DNA of 13,904 nucleotides, taken from contig CALRFC010000004.1 of NCBI GenBank assembly GCA_943356395.1, positions 3,853 to 17,756 of the forward strand. The letters run 5' to 3'. A program made the position numbers and the translations under genes. The notes under the pieces were generated by a model. It ran no database searches. It worked only from the letters and a program-made list of their open reading frames with translations, and had not been told where the DNA came from. This document shows positions 1 through 7,474 of this stretch, one piece after another (positions within the stretch are counted from its first letter, which is position 1; each line of letters opens with the position of its first letter). The stretch is from Candidatus Nomurabacteria bacterium. Lineage in GTDB: Bacteria > Patescibacteriota > Minisyncoccia > Phycocordibacterales > UBA9973.

Positions 1-1968
1 GTAAAATGGATTCGAAAGATAAATGTCTCGGCATGATTTTTCCATGCGGAGAAGATCGGCTTCACTCTTCAAATACTTTACTATGGCAACGGACACAGCA
101 AACTCTCTGTTGTGAAAGCCTTCGCAGACCTCGCCGATAAGCCGTTCGATCCGCTCCATGACATTCACCGCTTTTTCTTTCGGAAGCTCGAGGAGGAATT
201 GATTCTTCATGATCAGATTCCGTCCGATGGATTGTTTGAAGCTTCCGTGCCGGAAAATATCATTGAACTGCGAATCCATCCAGCCACTCTTCAGATTGTC
301 TTCGAGCTTGTCCGGCCAAGTGCGCCAGATCATGAAAGCTACGAGTCCGACAATGGCTCCGACAATCGCATAGAATTTCCATCCGATAAGACCAAACGCA
401 CCTTCGCTCCCTATCATGTAAAAATACACGACAGTCATATAAACGAAGAAGAGGATGATCGACCAAAAGGATTGTTTCGTCCGGCGCGCATACTTCTTCT
501 CGTCGGTCTCATAGAGGTCGAAGGGAGAAAATGCGAATCGCAGGAACAAAAACAATGTGATCAGGAAAAGTACGGCGAGAGTTGCCATAAACGGAGCATA
601 AGCGAAGAATTGCACCACTGCTTTTGTCGCGACTGCAATCGCAGAGAGAACCGGATCAATGGCAAACTTGTCGAAAGCAACGACAGCTCCGGCAAAGAGC
701 GTGAGATGCGCAAGAGTGCGGATCCATTTCGGAACATCGCTGTAGTGGAGCTCATCAAAATCATCCACTAATTTCCGGTAAAGCCCTACGCAAACATAGA
801 CGATGTAGAACAGGGCTGTTGCGAGCAACAAGATGCCGAGCGCTTTTCCGAATGTCGTCGTGGCAAAGAGCCATATCGCAGCAGTCGCCGAAGCGATAGT
901 TTGATACACGCCCAAATCCCACAAGTAGAATAGGAACGCTGTGACAACCATGGCCCCGCACAACTGAAAAAATGTTGCCACTGTTTTTCGAAACCAGCTT
1001 GGAACATTTTCCAGAATCCAATTTACAGCTTTGATAGAGAGGCGAATGGCGATAAGAATACCCCACGCAATAACAACCGATGAGAGCGCGATGCTTGTTG
1101 GCGAAACGATGCCGAAGCACAGTTCCGTCGCCGTAGCGACGAGAGCCGGAATCGACACGAGCCAGAAAACAGTGTGCACGATGAGCGTCCACCAGAATCC
1201 CGGGCATATGTGCGATTTCAATTCCACTTCCTTTTTCGGGGCGATTGCCCAGTTCGATCGAGCGCGCTTGTAGAGAAACCAATACTTTCCCGAATCCTGA
1301 TTGACCACGAAATCATTGATATGATTCTTGATCGACAGAAAACGAGTATACTTTTGGTTTTCGATTTTTTCGTCGTCGTTCTCCCCTTTTGGGTAGAGCG
1401 CGAAGCCGAAGTCGAGCCCGAGCAGATTGAACGCCCATGCGCCTTTCGTCTTGTAGCGGCGATTAAAATCATATTCTTCGGCAAGCAATTTTTTCGGCTT
1501 GTAGAAGCCGAAGAAAATTTTCAGCCGATCCCGCCAATCTTTTTTGAACACACGGGGGGGTTCCGGCGTCTTTCCGAAGAGATCTTTGTAATTCCCTTCG
1601 ATGGCCATCATTTGCGCCAATGTTATCCTGCGCAGGAATGATTCCATGGAAAGAAAGTCGATGTTTTCGCGCCAGAGAATTTTCCTCCAGACGGAATCCG
1701 GCAAACTCTCGATCATCGCGATCAAGCGAATAAGTGGCGGACGCGATTCTCCGATAAAATTTCCGAGGAATTCGCGGAGTTCTTGTTTGAGATTTCTCTG
1801 TCGGATGCTTTTCAGGAAATCCCAGAAAACCAATCCTGTCGCCACCTCTTTTTTGATCGAAGCTTTTTTGTCATAGTCGAATTGCAGTGTCTCTTCTTTT
1901 TCCGCTGCCTTGAGAGGAGTGAAGAAGCTGGCCCATGCCTGGAGCCATTCTTGAACGATTTTTTTCAT
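1..1968 (-). CDS. Large multi-pass membrane protein, unknown function (C-terminus cut by window edge)
   Basis: Reading the minus strand from the ATG at 1966-1968 gives 656 codons without a stop up to base 1, so this is a single intact partial gene. Residues 1-250 are soluble, charged and Trp/Lys rich. Residues about 258-550 hold some seven or eight hydrophobic segments (near 258-280, 290-312, 330-352, 374-398, 415-436, 447-478, 501-520, 528-547). Residues 550-656 are again soluble and cytoplasm-like, with the helix around LPKEKAVNVMERIERLIGE. I see no catalytic motif and do not recognise a family. The start is supported by a promoter at 1992-2021, which would give a leader of about 17 nt. No Shine-Dalgarno site precedes the ATG. 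The Lys-rich N-terminus has no signal peptide. Transporter, sensor and envelope-scaffold roles all remain possible. Confidence 0.85.
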   Translation of the reverse strand, partial: MKKIVQEWLQAWASFFTPLKAAEKEETLQFDYDKKASIKKEVATGLVFWDFLKSIRQRNLKQELREFLGNFIGESRPPLIRLIAMIESLPDSVWRKILWRENIDFLSMESFLRRITLAQMMAIEGNYKDLFGKTPEPPRVFKKDWRDRLKIFFGFYKPKKLLAEEYDFNRRYKTKGAWAFNLLGLDFGFALYPKGENDDEKIENQKYTRFLSIKNHINDFVVNQDSGKYWFLYKRARSNWAIAPKKEVELKSHICPGFWWTLIVHTVFWLVSIPALVATATELCFGIVSPTSIALSSVVIAWGILIAIRLSIKAVNWILENVPSWFRKTVATFFQLCGAMVVTAFLFYLWDLGVYQTIASATAAIWLFATTTFGKALGILLLATALFYIVYVCVGLYRKLVDDFDELHYSDVPKWIRTLAHLTLFAGAVVAFDKFAIDPVLSAIAVATKAVVQFFAYAPFMATLAVLFLITLFLFLRFAFSPFDLYETDEKKYARRTKQSFWSIILFFVYMTVVYFYMIGSEGAFGLIGWKFYAIVGAIVGLVAFMIWRTWPDKLEDNLKSGWMDSQFNDIFRHGSFKQSIGRNLIMKNQFLLELPKEKAVNVMERIERLIGEVCEGFHNREFAVSVAIVKYLKSEADLLRMEKSCRDIYLSNPFY

Positions 1969-1991
1969 ATTTTGTTTTAAATTTTGCCCCC

Positions 1992-2021
1992 ATACTATCA
2001 CAGACTGGCTTGATTTGTCAA
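1992..2021 (-). promoter_or_regulatory. Sigma70-type promoter of the membrane-protein gene
   Basis: On the minus strand a perfect -35 TTGACA (2016-2021) is followed after 18 bases by TAGTAT (1992-1997). Predicted transcription start is near 1985, about 17 nt before the ATG at 1968. It lies just downstream of the preceding gene's terminator, which fits a separate transcription unit. Confidence 0.6.
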
Positions 2022-2035
2022 GCAATACAGCGCAT

Positions 2036-2065
2036 ATAAAAAGCCCCGCGCCGTAGGCGCGGGGC
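2036..2065 (-). terminator. Intrinsic terminator after the 576-aa gene
   Basis: A perfect 10-bp GC-only stem (GCCCCGCGCC at 2043-2052 with GGCGCGGGGC at 2056-2065) with a GTA loop. On the minus strand it is followed by TTTTTAT. It lies 43 bases past the stop of the upstream gene. Confidence 0.9.
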
Positions 2066-2107
2066 AAACTTTCAAACTATTCATTTTTCTGAAACAAATT
2101 CAGTCTC

Positions 2108-3838
2108 CTAGTTTTCTTCGTCCAAGACAGTGGATTCTGCGTCTTCCGAATCGGATCCTTCTTTGTTGCTCGAGTCGGTCAGATTACTGTTCGCTTCCGT
2201 TGTCCTTTGTTTGATGAAGGTATTCACTTTGGACTCAAAGTAATCCCGTATGTTTTCCGTCATATACGGAAACCATTGTTGCAGCTCGACTGTCGCTCGA
2301 ACATCATCAGGTACATCTTCATCTTTCGAATCGAGATAATACGCGAGGACGCGAAACGGCGTCAGGTGTCCGAGCGGAATCGATATTTCGAATTTCTGCA
2401 AACCGGAAACCCATTTCGAGAATTCGCCGGGCGTCGAAGCCAAGCTTATCTCTTCGATCAATATCGAGGAGATTTCTTCTTTGCTTTGGAATTTCGATCC
2501 TTTCTGAAACATCTGGCGATTGTAATGGAGGAATTCGAAATCAAAACCGTAGGGCTTTTTGTCCGTCCAGTATGCGAAGAGCATCTGTGCGAGGGAAAAA
2601 TTTTCCGAAACGCGTTTCTTTTCCGCTTTCAATCCGTCAACCATGCCGAAACGAGTAAGCGCTTTTTCAAGAACTCCCGCATAGATAGCGTCGAGAACGG
2701 CCAAGCGTGAAAATTCCTTGGGACTGATCCAAAACATGAAGTGTGCGTGCTCGACGAGAAAATTGTACAAGTCGTCCGCTTTCATGTTTTTCGTCCTACG
2801 ATAAATGCGCTCTTTCGCGCGATCAAGGAATCCTTTCGACGATTTGTTTTTAAACGAGCTCGCCCCTATTCTCTGCGACGCGGTATGGCTTGCGGCCTGA
2901 TCCACGACGGACATGAATTTTCTCATGAGATTGAGATCGGTCCGAGAAAGAGAAACTTTGCGACACATATAGAGCGGCGTTTGATTTTCAGACTTGCTCA
3001 AATGGTCGATTATTTCCATTACCGTTTTGGACAAAGAAACCGTCGACTGTCCTTCGCCGAGATGTATCGCTTTGAACTTTTCAGTAATTTTTTCTTTCCA
3101 GTCTAATTTTGCGATAGCTCTGGAGAACGAGAGCAGATCATCCAGCTTGAATGATGTCTTGTTCCAATCCATGGTCATGTTGATGATGAGCGTCAGATAG
3201 ACGCGATCCCTCTTCCAAACAAGCGCGCCGGATTCGCCGACGGATGAAGTGAGGAGGGCCATGCTCGGCTTGTTCTTGAAACTTTCGTTCAAGAGCTTCA
3301 CCATACGCATCCAATCAAAGAGCTCTCTCACTGTTTTTTCCAAAAGGTCAAACCGTGAGTAAAGCCCCTGCATCTCTTCTGTCCATGAGAGCTTGTCGAG
3401 CCACGCATACATGCGTTCTTGCCCGGAACCGGAAATGATTTTCACCCCGCGTCCGGACTGTTTGGAAAGCCAATCTTGAAGCGCCGTAACGCCGATGGCT
3501 TCCTTGATGCATGCATAAGAATGTTTGAGATTCTTGATCTCCGAAAATTTCGTGCCCGTTTTCCGTGCGGATCGGATGAGAAGCCCCAAGAAAATCGCCG
3601 CCTGTGTCTTGATGTGGCGAATTTTATAGGTTTCGTTTTCCTTCTTGGTCGCTTGTCTGTAAAAATCCATTATGAAAAAATCGGCGAGCCGCTCAAGATG
3701 TTCTTTGACATCTTCCTCGTCCGCCCTGTTTGAGGGGCGCATGTGGACAAGCGTCGTAACATCTTGTCGGACTGTTTGGATCGTTTCGATGGAAGCGGAT
3801 TTTTCACCCGATTCATCTTTTCTTGTTTGTTTTTTCAT
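2108..3838 (-). CDS. Hypothetical soluble protein, 576 aa
   Basis: Complete frame with an ATG at 3838. The upstream sequence is A-rich (AAATAAAAAATAAAAA) and has no Shine-Dalgarno site. The protein is basic and helical, with no signal peptide and no membrane segment. Residues 1-30 are a polar, probably disordered head. The last 35 or so residues are a Ser/Asp/Glu-rich acidic tail. The middle is rich in Trp, Phe and Lys, for example LDWKEKITEKFKAIHLGEGQ and HFMFWISPKEFSRLAVLDAI. I do not recognise a family or active-site motif. The adjacent 320-aa gene is also orphan and acidic, so a paired function is conceivable but not shown. The gap to that gene is 67 bases and holds a terminator hairpin, so cotranscription would need readthrough. 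No convincing promoter was found in the gap. Confidence 0.85.
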   Translation of the reverse strand: MKKQTRKDESGEKSASIETIQTVRQDVTTLVHMRPSNRADEEDVKEHLERLADFFIMDFYRQATKKENETYKIRHIKTQAAIFLGLLIRSARKTGTKFSEIKNLKHSYACIKEAIGVTALQDWLSKQSGRGVKIISGSGQERMYAWLDKLSWTEEMQGLYSRFDLLEKTVRELFDWMRMVKLLNESFKNKPSMALLTSSVGESGALVWKRDRVYLTLIINMTMDWNKTSFKLDDLLSFSRAIAKLDWKEKITEKFKAIHLGEGQSTVSLSKTVMEIIDHLSKSENQTPLYMCRKVSLSRTDLNLMRKFMSVVDQAASHTASQRIGASSFKNKSSKGFLDRAKERIYRRTKNMKADDLYNFLVEHAHFMFWISPKEFSRLAVLDAIYAGVLEKALTRFGMVDGLKAEKKRVSENFSLAQMLFAYWTDKKPYGFDFEFLHYNRQMFQKGSKFQSKEEISSILIEEISLASTPGEFSKWVSGLQKFEISIPLGHLTPFRVLAYYLDSKDEDVPDDVRATVELQQWFPYMTENIRDYFESKVNTFIKQRTTEANSNLTDSSNKEGSDSEDAESTVLDEEN

Positions 3839-3867
3839 TTTTTATTTTTTATTTGTGAATGTGCTTC

Positions 3868-3901
3868 AAAAAGAAATGGGTGCGGCAGGATTGCCGCACC
3901 C
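3868..3901 (-). terminator. Intrinsic terminator after the 320-aa gene
   Basis: Perfect 10-bp stem GGGTGCGGCA (3878-3887) / TGCCGCACCC (3892-3901) with a 4-base loop, followed on the minus strand by ATTTCTTTTT. It starts only 4 bases past the stop codon of the upstream gene. Confidence 0.85.
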
Positions 3902-3905
3902 GCTT

Positions 3906-4868
3906 TTAGTCTCCTTCAATCCTCCGAAGATGATTGTCGATAGTGTCCTCAAAATCCTCGACTCCTTTGCTCCTGTATGTCGCTTCCTGCTTCCTGTTGA
4001 AGTGTTCCGAATCGACTTGAGGATTGTTGTTCCTCATGAATAATTCCCAGAAAAGAGCGCGGGATTCATCATGGGTCGGATCAAGAAGATTGGACGCGAG
4101 CTCTTTGTAGTGTTCGCGCTTGTTCCGCTGGAGCCATGCCATAAACGGAACGCCGATAGGCATTTCCGATCCGCAAAAGGATGAGTCTTTTCCGCCGTAC
4201 GCCACCGATGTTTTGAGCGCGATGCGGACATCATCTCCGCCACCGTCGTCCTGAATATATTGCTCGATTTCAGCTATGGAAATCAGGTACAACAGCTTCG
4301 GATCGATTTCCTTGAAGAACTCGTCGACAATGGCTTTGCCTTCCGGTCCGGTTTTCATGATGTCCTCGAGGACATGCACCAATTCGGAGCCGGTTTCTTC
4401 ATGAATCTCTCCATATGCAATTGAGTATGCCGTGTGCTGTGGCGAATTGAACGCCCTTTTGCTTAAAAAAGCTTGGCGAATTTCGACACCGGGAACTTCC
4501 AAGAAGTAAATGATATCGACATCCACAACAACTTTGTCCGGCATAATGATGTCATGCTGAAGGCTTTTCGAACAGCTGTCCCAAAGAGAGAGTGCTTCGT
4601 TTTTCTCAATCGATTTGAGTGCGGCAGAAATTTTCTCCGCAATATCTTCCTTGGACGGCTGTCCTTCGATCAGAGGAAGAATGTCCCTTGCGGTTATCTT
4701 TCTCTTTTGCGGAAGAATTCCTTTGATGAGAGAGAACAGATCCTGTACCTTTTGCGGAACAGCGAGTTCGTTCGCGGAAAATGACTTGATGTCCTTGCCG
4801 ATGATGAATTTTTGAATCTCATTTTCTTCGGCAGGTTTTTCTGATGGCGAGGAGGTTTTCTTAGACAT
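3906..4868 (-). CDS. Hypothetical acidic soluble protein, 320 aa
   Basis: I place the start at the ATG at 4868 (MSKKTSSPSEK). A longer frame reaching 4925 would need a TTG inside the promoter -35, and an intermediate ATG at 4898 falls in the -10. The leader from the predicted start (about 4890) is some 22 nt, A-rich, without Shine-Dalgarno. The protein has a polar head (1-20). A central part around residues 100-240 carries VVVDVDIIYFLEVPGVEIRQ, an acidic stretch QDDGGGDDVRIALKTS and a small Gly/Ser segment. The C-terminal tail is charged and ends RRIEGD. There is no membrane segment and no signal peptide, and I do not recognise a family. It has its own promoter and is followed by a terminator, then by another orphan gene on the same strand. 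Confidence 0.8.
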   Translation of the reverse strand: MSKKTSSPSEKPAEENEIQKFIIGKDIKSFSANELAVPQKVQDLFSLIKGILPQKRKITARDILPLIEGQPSKEDIAEKISAALKSIEKNEALSLWDSCSKSLQHDIIMPDKVVVDVDIIYFLEVPGVEIRQAFLSKRAFNSPQHTAYSIAYGEIHEETGSELVHVLEDIMKTGPEGKAIVDEFFKEIDPKLLYLISIAEIEQYIQDDGGGDDVRIALKTSVAYGGKDSSFCGSEMPIGVPFMAWLQRNKREHYKELASNLLDPTHDESRALFWELFMRNNNPQVDSEHFNRKQEATYRSKGVEDFEDTIDNHLRRIEGD

Positions 4869-4896
4869 TGATTTCTTTTTTAAATTGTTTTGTATC

Positions 4897-4925
4897 ATCC
4901 TATCATCTTTATTGATATAAGTCAA
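4897..4925 (-). promoter_or_regulatory. Promoter of the 320-aa gene
   Basis: Minus strand TTGACT (4920-4925), a 17-base spacer and TAGGAT (4897-4902). A second TTGAC occurs just upstream. Predicted start near 4890, which decides the start codon in favour of the ATG at 4868. Confidence 0.55.
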
Positions 4926-4953
4926 TAGTCAAAAACACTGCTTGTGTGCAGAG

Positions 4954-4975
4954 AAAAAGCGCCTCGTTTCGGCGC
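4954..4975 (-). terminator. Distal intrinsic terminator downstream of fusA
   Basis: Stem GCGCC (4959-4963) / GGCGC (4971-4975) with a 7-base loop. On the minus strand it is followed by TTTTTCTC. It is the last of three hairpins after fusA and the only one with a clean T-tract. Confidence 0.7.
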
Positions 4976-4985
4976 AACGGTACGA

Positions 4986-5014
4986 AAATCGCACAGCGAA
5001 TGCCTGTGCGATTT
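4986..5014 (-). terminator. Second hairpin downstream of fusA
   Basis: Perfect 11-bp stem AAATCGCACAG / CTGTGCGATTT with a 7-base loop. The strand-minus 3' flank is TTTTCG, a weak T-tract. It could terminate transcription or protect the fusA transcript's 3' end. Confidence 0.6.
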
Positions 5015-5053
5015 CATATGGGGCGAGATGTGATTATATTTTTTATTTCGGCT

Positions 5054-5117
5054 AGCGAGGACGAAATATAGGTCTCTTACCCTGCGGCCTCTGTTAGAGA
5101 GACCTATATTTCTCGCT
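5054..5117 (-). terminator. Long hairpin immediately after the fusA stop codon
   Basis: A 14-bp perfect stem (5064-5077 with 5098-5111) is extended by AGCGAG/CTCGCT (5054-5059 with 5112-5117) across a 4-base bulge. The loop is 20 bases. The structure starts 1 base past the TAA. No T-tract follows, so the role as a classical terminator is uncertain. mRNA 3'-end protection or a structured RNA element are alternatives. Confidence 0.55.
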
Positions 5118-5118
5118 T

Positions 5119-7269
5119 TTATTTTCTAGTTTTTATAATCTCTTCTTCAACATTCTTCGGCACGATATCGTATCTCAAGAATTCCATCGTGAAGCCGGCG
5201 CGACCTTCGGTCATCGAGCGGAGCGTCGTCATGTAGCCGAACATTTCGGAAAGCGGAACGATGGCTTTTACCGCCTGATTCATGCCGCGCGCTTCCATGC
5301 CTTCGATCAGCCCGCGCTTCGCCGACAAACTGCCGGTCACATCGCCCATGAATTTGTCTGGCGTTACGACTTCGACTTTCATCATCGGCTCTAAAATGAC
5401 GGGCTTCGCCATCTTCGCCGCGTCTTGTACCGCCATCGATGCCGCGATCTTGAACGCCATTTCGTTGGAGTCGACTTCGTGGTACGAGCCGTCGTAGAGA
5501 TCGACGGAAACATCGACGAGCTTGAATCCGGCGAGAACGCCGCGCTCAAGGCCTTCCTTGAATCCTTTCTCGCACGGCGCGATGTATTCCTGCGGAATCA
5601 CGCCGCCTTTGATCGAGTTTACGAATTCAAAATGATCCGTGCGCTTGACGGTCTTCGGCAAGTCTTCAATCTCTTCTTTCGTGAGCGTCATGTCCATCGG
5701 CTTTAGTTTGATGCGGACATGGCCGTAGTTGCCGCGGCCGCCGGACTGCTTGATGTATTTGCCTTCGACATCCGCCGTGCCGGTGATCGTTTCGCGATAT
5801 GCCACTTGCGGCTTGCCGACATTCGTCTCGACGGAAAATTCGCGCTTCATGCGGTCGACGATTATTTCCAAATGGAGCTCGCCCATGCCGGCGATGATCG
5901 TTTCGTTCGTTTCGGAATCGGTTGAGACGCGGAAGGTCGGATCTTCCTGCGCGAGACGATTGAGCGCCATGCCCATCTTTTCCTGATCGGCTTTCGTTTT
6001 CGGCTCGACGCGGAGCGAGATGACCGGCTCGGGGAAGACGATGCGGTCGAGCGCGACGGGATTTGCTTCATCGCAGATCGTGTCGGAGGTAATGGTGTCT
6101 TTGAGACCGACGGCGGCCGCGATTTCTCCGGCAAAAACTTTTTTCACTTCTTCGCGGTCGTTGGCGTGCATGCGCAGGATTCTGCCCAAGCGCTCTTTGT
6201 TCCTTGTGCGCGGATTGTAGACATACGAGCCGGCGGAAATGGTTCCGGAATACACGCGGAAGAAGATGAGCTGGCCGACGAAGGGATCGGTCGCGACTTT
6301 GAACGCGAGTGCCGCAAACGGCTCCGCATCGGATGCGTTGCGCACGACTTCTTCTTCGGTGTCGGGATTCACGCCTTTGATCGGCGGAATGTCGGTCGGC
6401 GCGGGGAGATAGTCGACGACGGCATCGAGGACGAGCTGAACGCCTTTGTTCTTGAGCGCCGAGCCGGCGTAGACCGGAAAGATTTGGTTTGCGATGACCG
6501 CCTTGCGGAGAATCTTCTTCAGCATGTCGATGTCCGGCGTTTTGCCGTCGAGATATTCCGTCATCGCGGCATCATCGTTGGAAACGATGGCTTCAACGAG
6601 CTCGCCGTGGAATTTTTGCGCCTCGGCTTTGAGATTTTCGGGAATTTCTTTCTCGATGACAAGGTTTCCCATGTCGCCTTCGAAGTAATACGCTTTCATC
6701 TTCAAAAGATCGACGACGCCTTCGTGATTTTCTTCAAGCCCGATCGGGATCTGCATGCGCACGGCTTTTTTGGAAAGGCGTTCGAGAATCGTCTTGAAAG
6801 AATGTTCGAACGACGCGCCGGTGCGGTCCAATTTATTGATGAAACAGATGCGCGGAACATTCGCCTCGTCGGCGTAGCGCCAGTTGGTCTCGGACTGCGG
6901 TTCCACGCCGGCAACGCCGTCGAAAACGACGACCGCGCCGTCGAGCACGCGCAAAGAGCGCTTCACTTCCACAGTGAAATCGATGTGTCCGGGCGTGTCG
7001 ATGATATTGAAACGGTGTTTCTTGTTCTTGTCCGCGCCGGCGTAGGTCGGCGTCCAAAAGCATGTGACTGCGGCGGAGGTGATGGTGATGCCGCGCTCGC
7101 GCTCCTGCTCCATCCAGTCGGTCGTCGTCTCGCCGTCATGCACTTCACCGATCTTGTGGGACACGCCGGTGTAATAGAGCACGCGCTCGGTCGTGGTCGT
7201 TTTGCCCGCGTCGATGTGGGCGATGATGCCGATATTGCGAACTTTTTCTAGAGGGTAATCTCTGTCCAT
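5119..7269 (-). CDS. fusA: Elongation factor G
   Basis: Encodes the translational GTPase that drives tRNA-mRNA translocation and helps ribosome recycling in the cytoplasm. All G-domain motifs are present, numbered from the ATG at 7269: AHIDAGKT (17-24), RGITITSA (59-66), DTPGH (91-95), NKLD (145-148) and GSALK (269-273). The domain IV signature GGRGNYGHVRIKLKP and a C-terminal EFLRYDIVPKNVEEEI are also present. The length of 716 aa is normal for EF-G. An upstream in-frame TTG at 7302 would add 11 residues, but the family normally begins M-x-R-x-YPLEKVRNIGI, so I prefer the ATG. No Shine-Dalgarno site precedes it. In most bacteria fusA follows rpsL-rpsG directly. Here the order holds but a two-gene AT-rich unit lies between, and fusA has its own promoter and a structured leader. 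Confidence 0.98.
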   Translation of the reverse strand: MDRDYPLEKVRNIGIIAHIDAGKTTTTERVLYYTGVSHKIGEVHDGETTTDWMEQERERGITITSAAVTCFWTPTYAGADKNKKHRFNIIDTPGHIDFTVEVKRSLRVLDGAVVVFDGVAGVEPQSETNWRYADEANVPRICFINKLDRTGASFEHSFKTILERLSKKAVRMQIPIGLEENHEGVVDLLKMKAYYFEGDMGNLVIEKEIPENLKAEAQKFHGELVEAIVSNDDAAMTEYLDGKTPDIDMLKKILRKAVIANQIFPVYAGSALKNKGVQLVLDAVVDYLPAPTDIPPIKGVNPDTEEEVVRNASDAEPFAALAFKVATDPFVGQLIFFRVYSGTISAGSYVYNPRTRNKERLGRILRMHANDREEVKKVFAGEIAAAVGLKDTITSDTICDEANPVALDRIVFPEPVISLRVEPKTKADQEKMGMALNRLAQEDPTFRVSTDSETNETIIAGMGELHLEIIVDRMKREFSVETNVGKPQVAYRETITGTADVEGKYIKQSGGRGNYGHVRIKLKPMDMTLTKEEIEDLPKTVKRTDHFEFVNSIKGGVIPQEYIAPCEKGFKEGLERGVLAGFKLVDVSVDLYDGSYHEVDSNEMAFKIAASMAVQDAAKMAKPVILEPMMKVEVVTPDKFMGDVTGSLSAKRGLIEGMEARGMNQAVKAIVPLSEMFGYMTTLRSMTEGRAGFTMEFLRYDIVPKNVEEEIIKTRK

Positions 7270-7308
7270 GGCTGATTTGAAAGGAGTGGAGCGACTATTC
7301 AAATCGCC

Positions 7309-7350
7309 ACCCCGTGAAATGCGAGCGGGGCTCGCCTATTTCACTGGGGT
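7309..7350 (-). promoter_or_regulatory. Compound inverted repeat in the fusA leader
   Basis: Outer arms ACCCCGTGAAAT (7309-7320) and ATTTCACTGGGGT (7338-7350) pair over 12 bp with one bulged T. A nested GCGAGC/GCTCGC stem (7321-7326 with 7330-7335) closes a GGG loop. The whole lies about 40 nt before the ATG in the transcribed leader, so it can fold in the mRNA. It resembles the arms of the repeat upstream of rpsL. It could be an EF-G expression control element or an inserted palindromic repeat. Confidence 0.6.
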
Positions 7351-7388
7351 AAACTCCAAAGTAAAAGATTAAAAGATAAAGTGTAAAC

Positions 7389-7407
7389 AAAAAAAGCGAT
7401 GTCGCTT
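7389..7407 (-). promoter_or_regulatory. Small hairpin with T-tract at the 5' end of the fusA transcript
   Basis: Minus strand AAGCG-ACAT-CGCTT followed by a run of T (7389-7395). The predicted transcription start is about 7409, so the hairpin would be at the very 5' end of the RNA. It looks like a miniature terminator, but the stem is only 5 bp. A 5' stabilising hairpin is as likely. Confidence 0.4.
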
Positions 7408-7415
7408 GTGGAAGT

Positions 7416-7444
7416 ACTATACGGCATAAGGGAATTTTTTGCAA
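7416..7444 (-). promoter_or_regulatory. fusA promoter
   Basis: Minus strand TTGCAA (7439-7444), exactly 17 bases, then TATAGT (7416-7421). It abuts the terminator of the preceding gene, so fusA is transcribed on its own here rather than from the rpsL promoter. Predicted leader about 140 nt. Confidence 0.65.
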
Positions 7445-7470
7445 CAAAAAACCCGCATGTGATTGCGGGT
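7445..7470 (-). terminator. Intrinsic terminator after the HhH-GPD-like gene
   Basis: Stem ACCCGCA (7451-7457) / TGCGGGT (7464-7470), 6-base loop. On the minus strand the 3' arm runs straight into TTTTTTG. It begins 4 bases past the stop codon and closes the accessory unit on the fusA side. Confidence 0.85.
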
Positions 7471-7474
7471 ATCT

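Noticed and set aside
761..1282. 173-codon minus-strand frame and other short minus frames suggesting a pseudogene
   Set aside because: They are alternative frames of the continuous 1-1968 gene, which has no stop.
4571..4580. AACAGCTGTC as a third copy of the palindrome core
   Set aside because: Only the central 9 bases match, the flanks are not symmetric, and it lies inside a coding region. Chance is enough.
4926..5118. tRNA or other standard RNA gene among the hairpins
   Set aside because: No cloverleaf, no T-loop GTTCRANYC and no CCA end. Three simple hairpins explain the pairing.
6166..7251. 361-codon open frame on the plus strand
   Set aside because: It lies wholly antisense to fusA, whose protein is unmistakable. 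The translation is Arg/Asp/Val-rich shadow sequence with no motif.
7270..7302. TTG start of fusA adding 11 residues
   Set aside because: The extension NSRSTPFKSA is not part of EF-G proteins. The ATG at 7269 gives the standard N-terminus.
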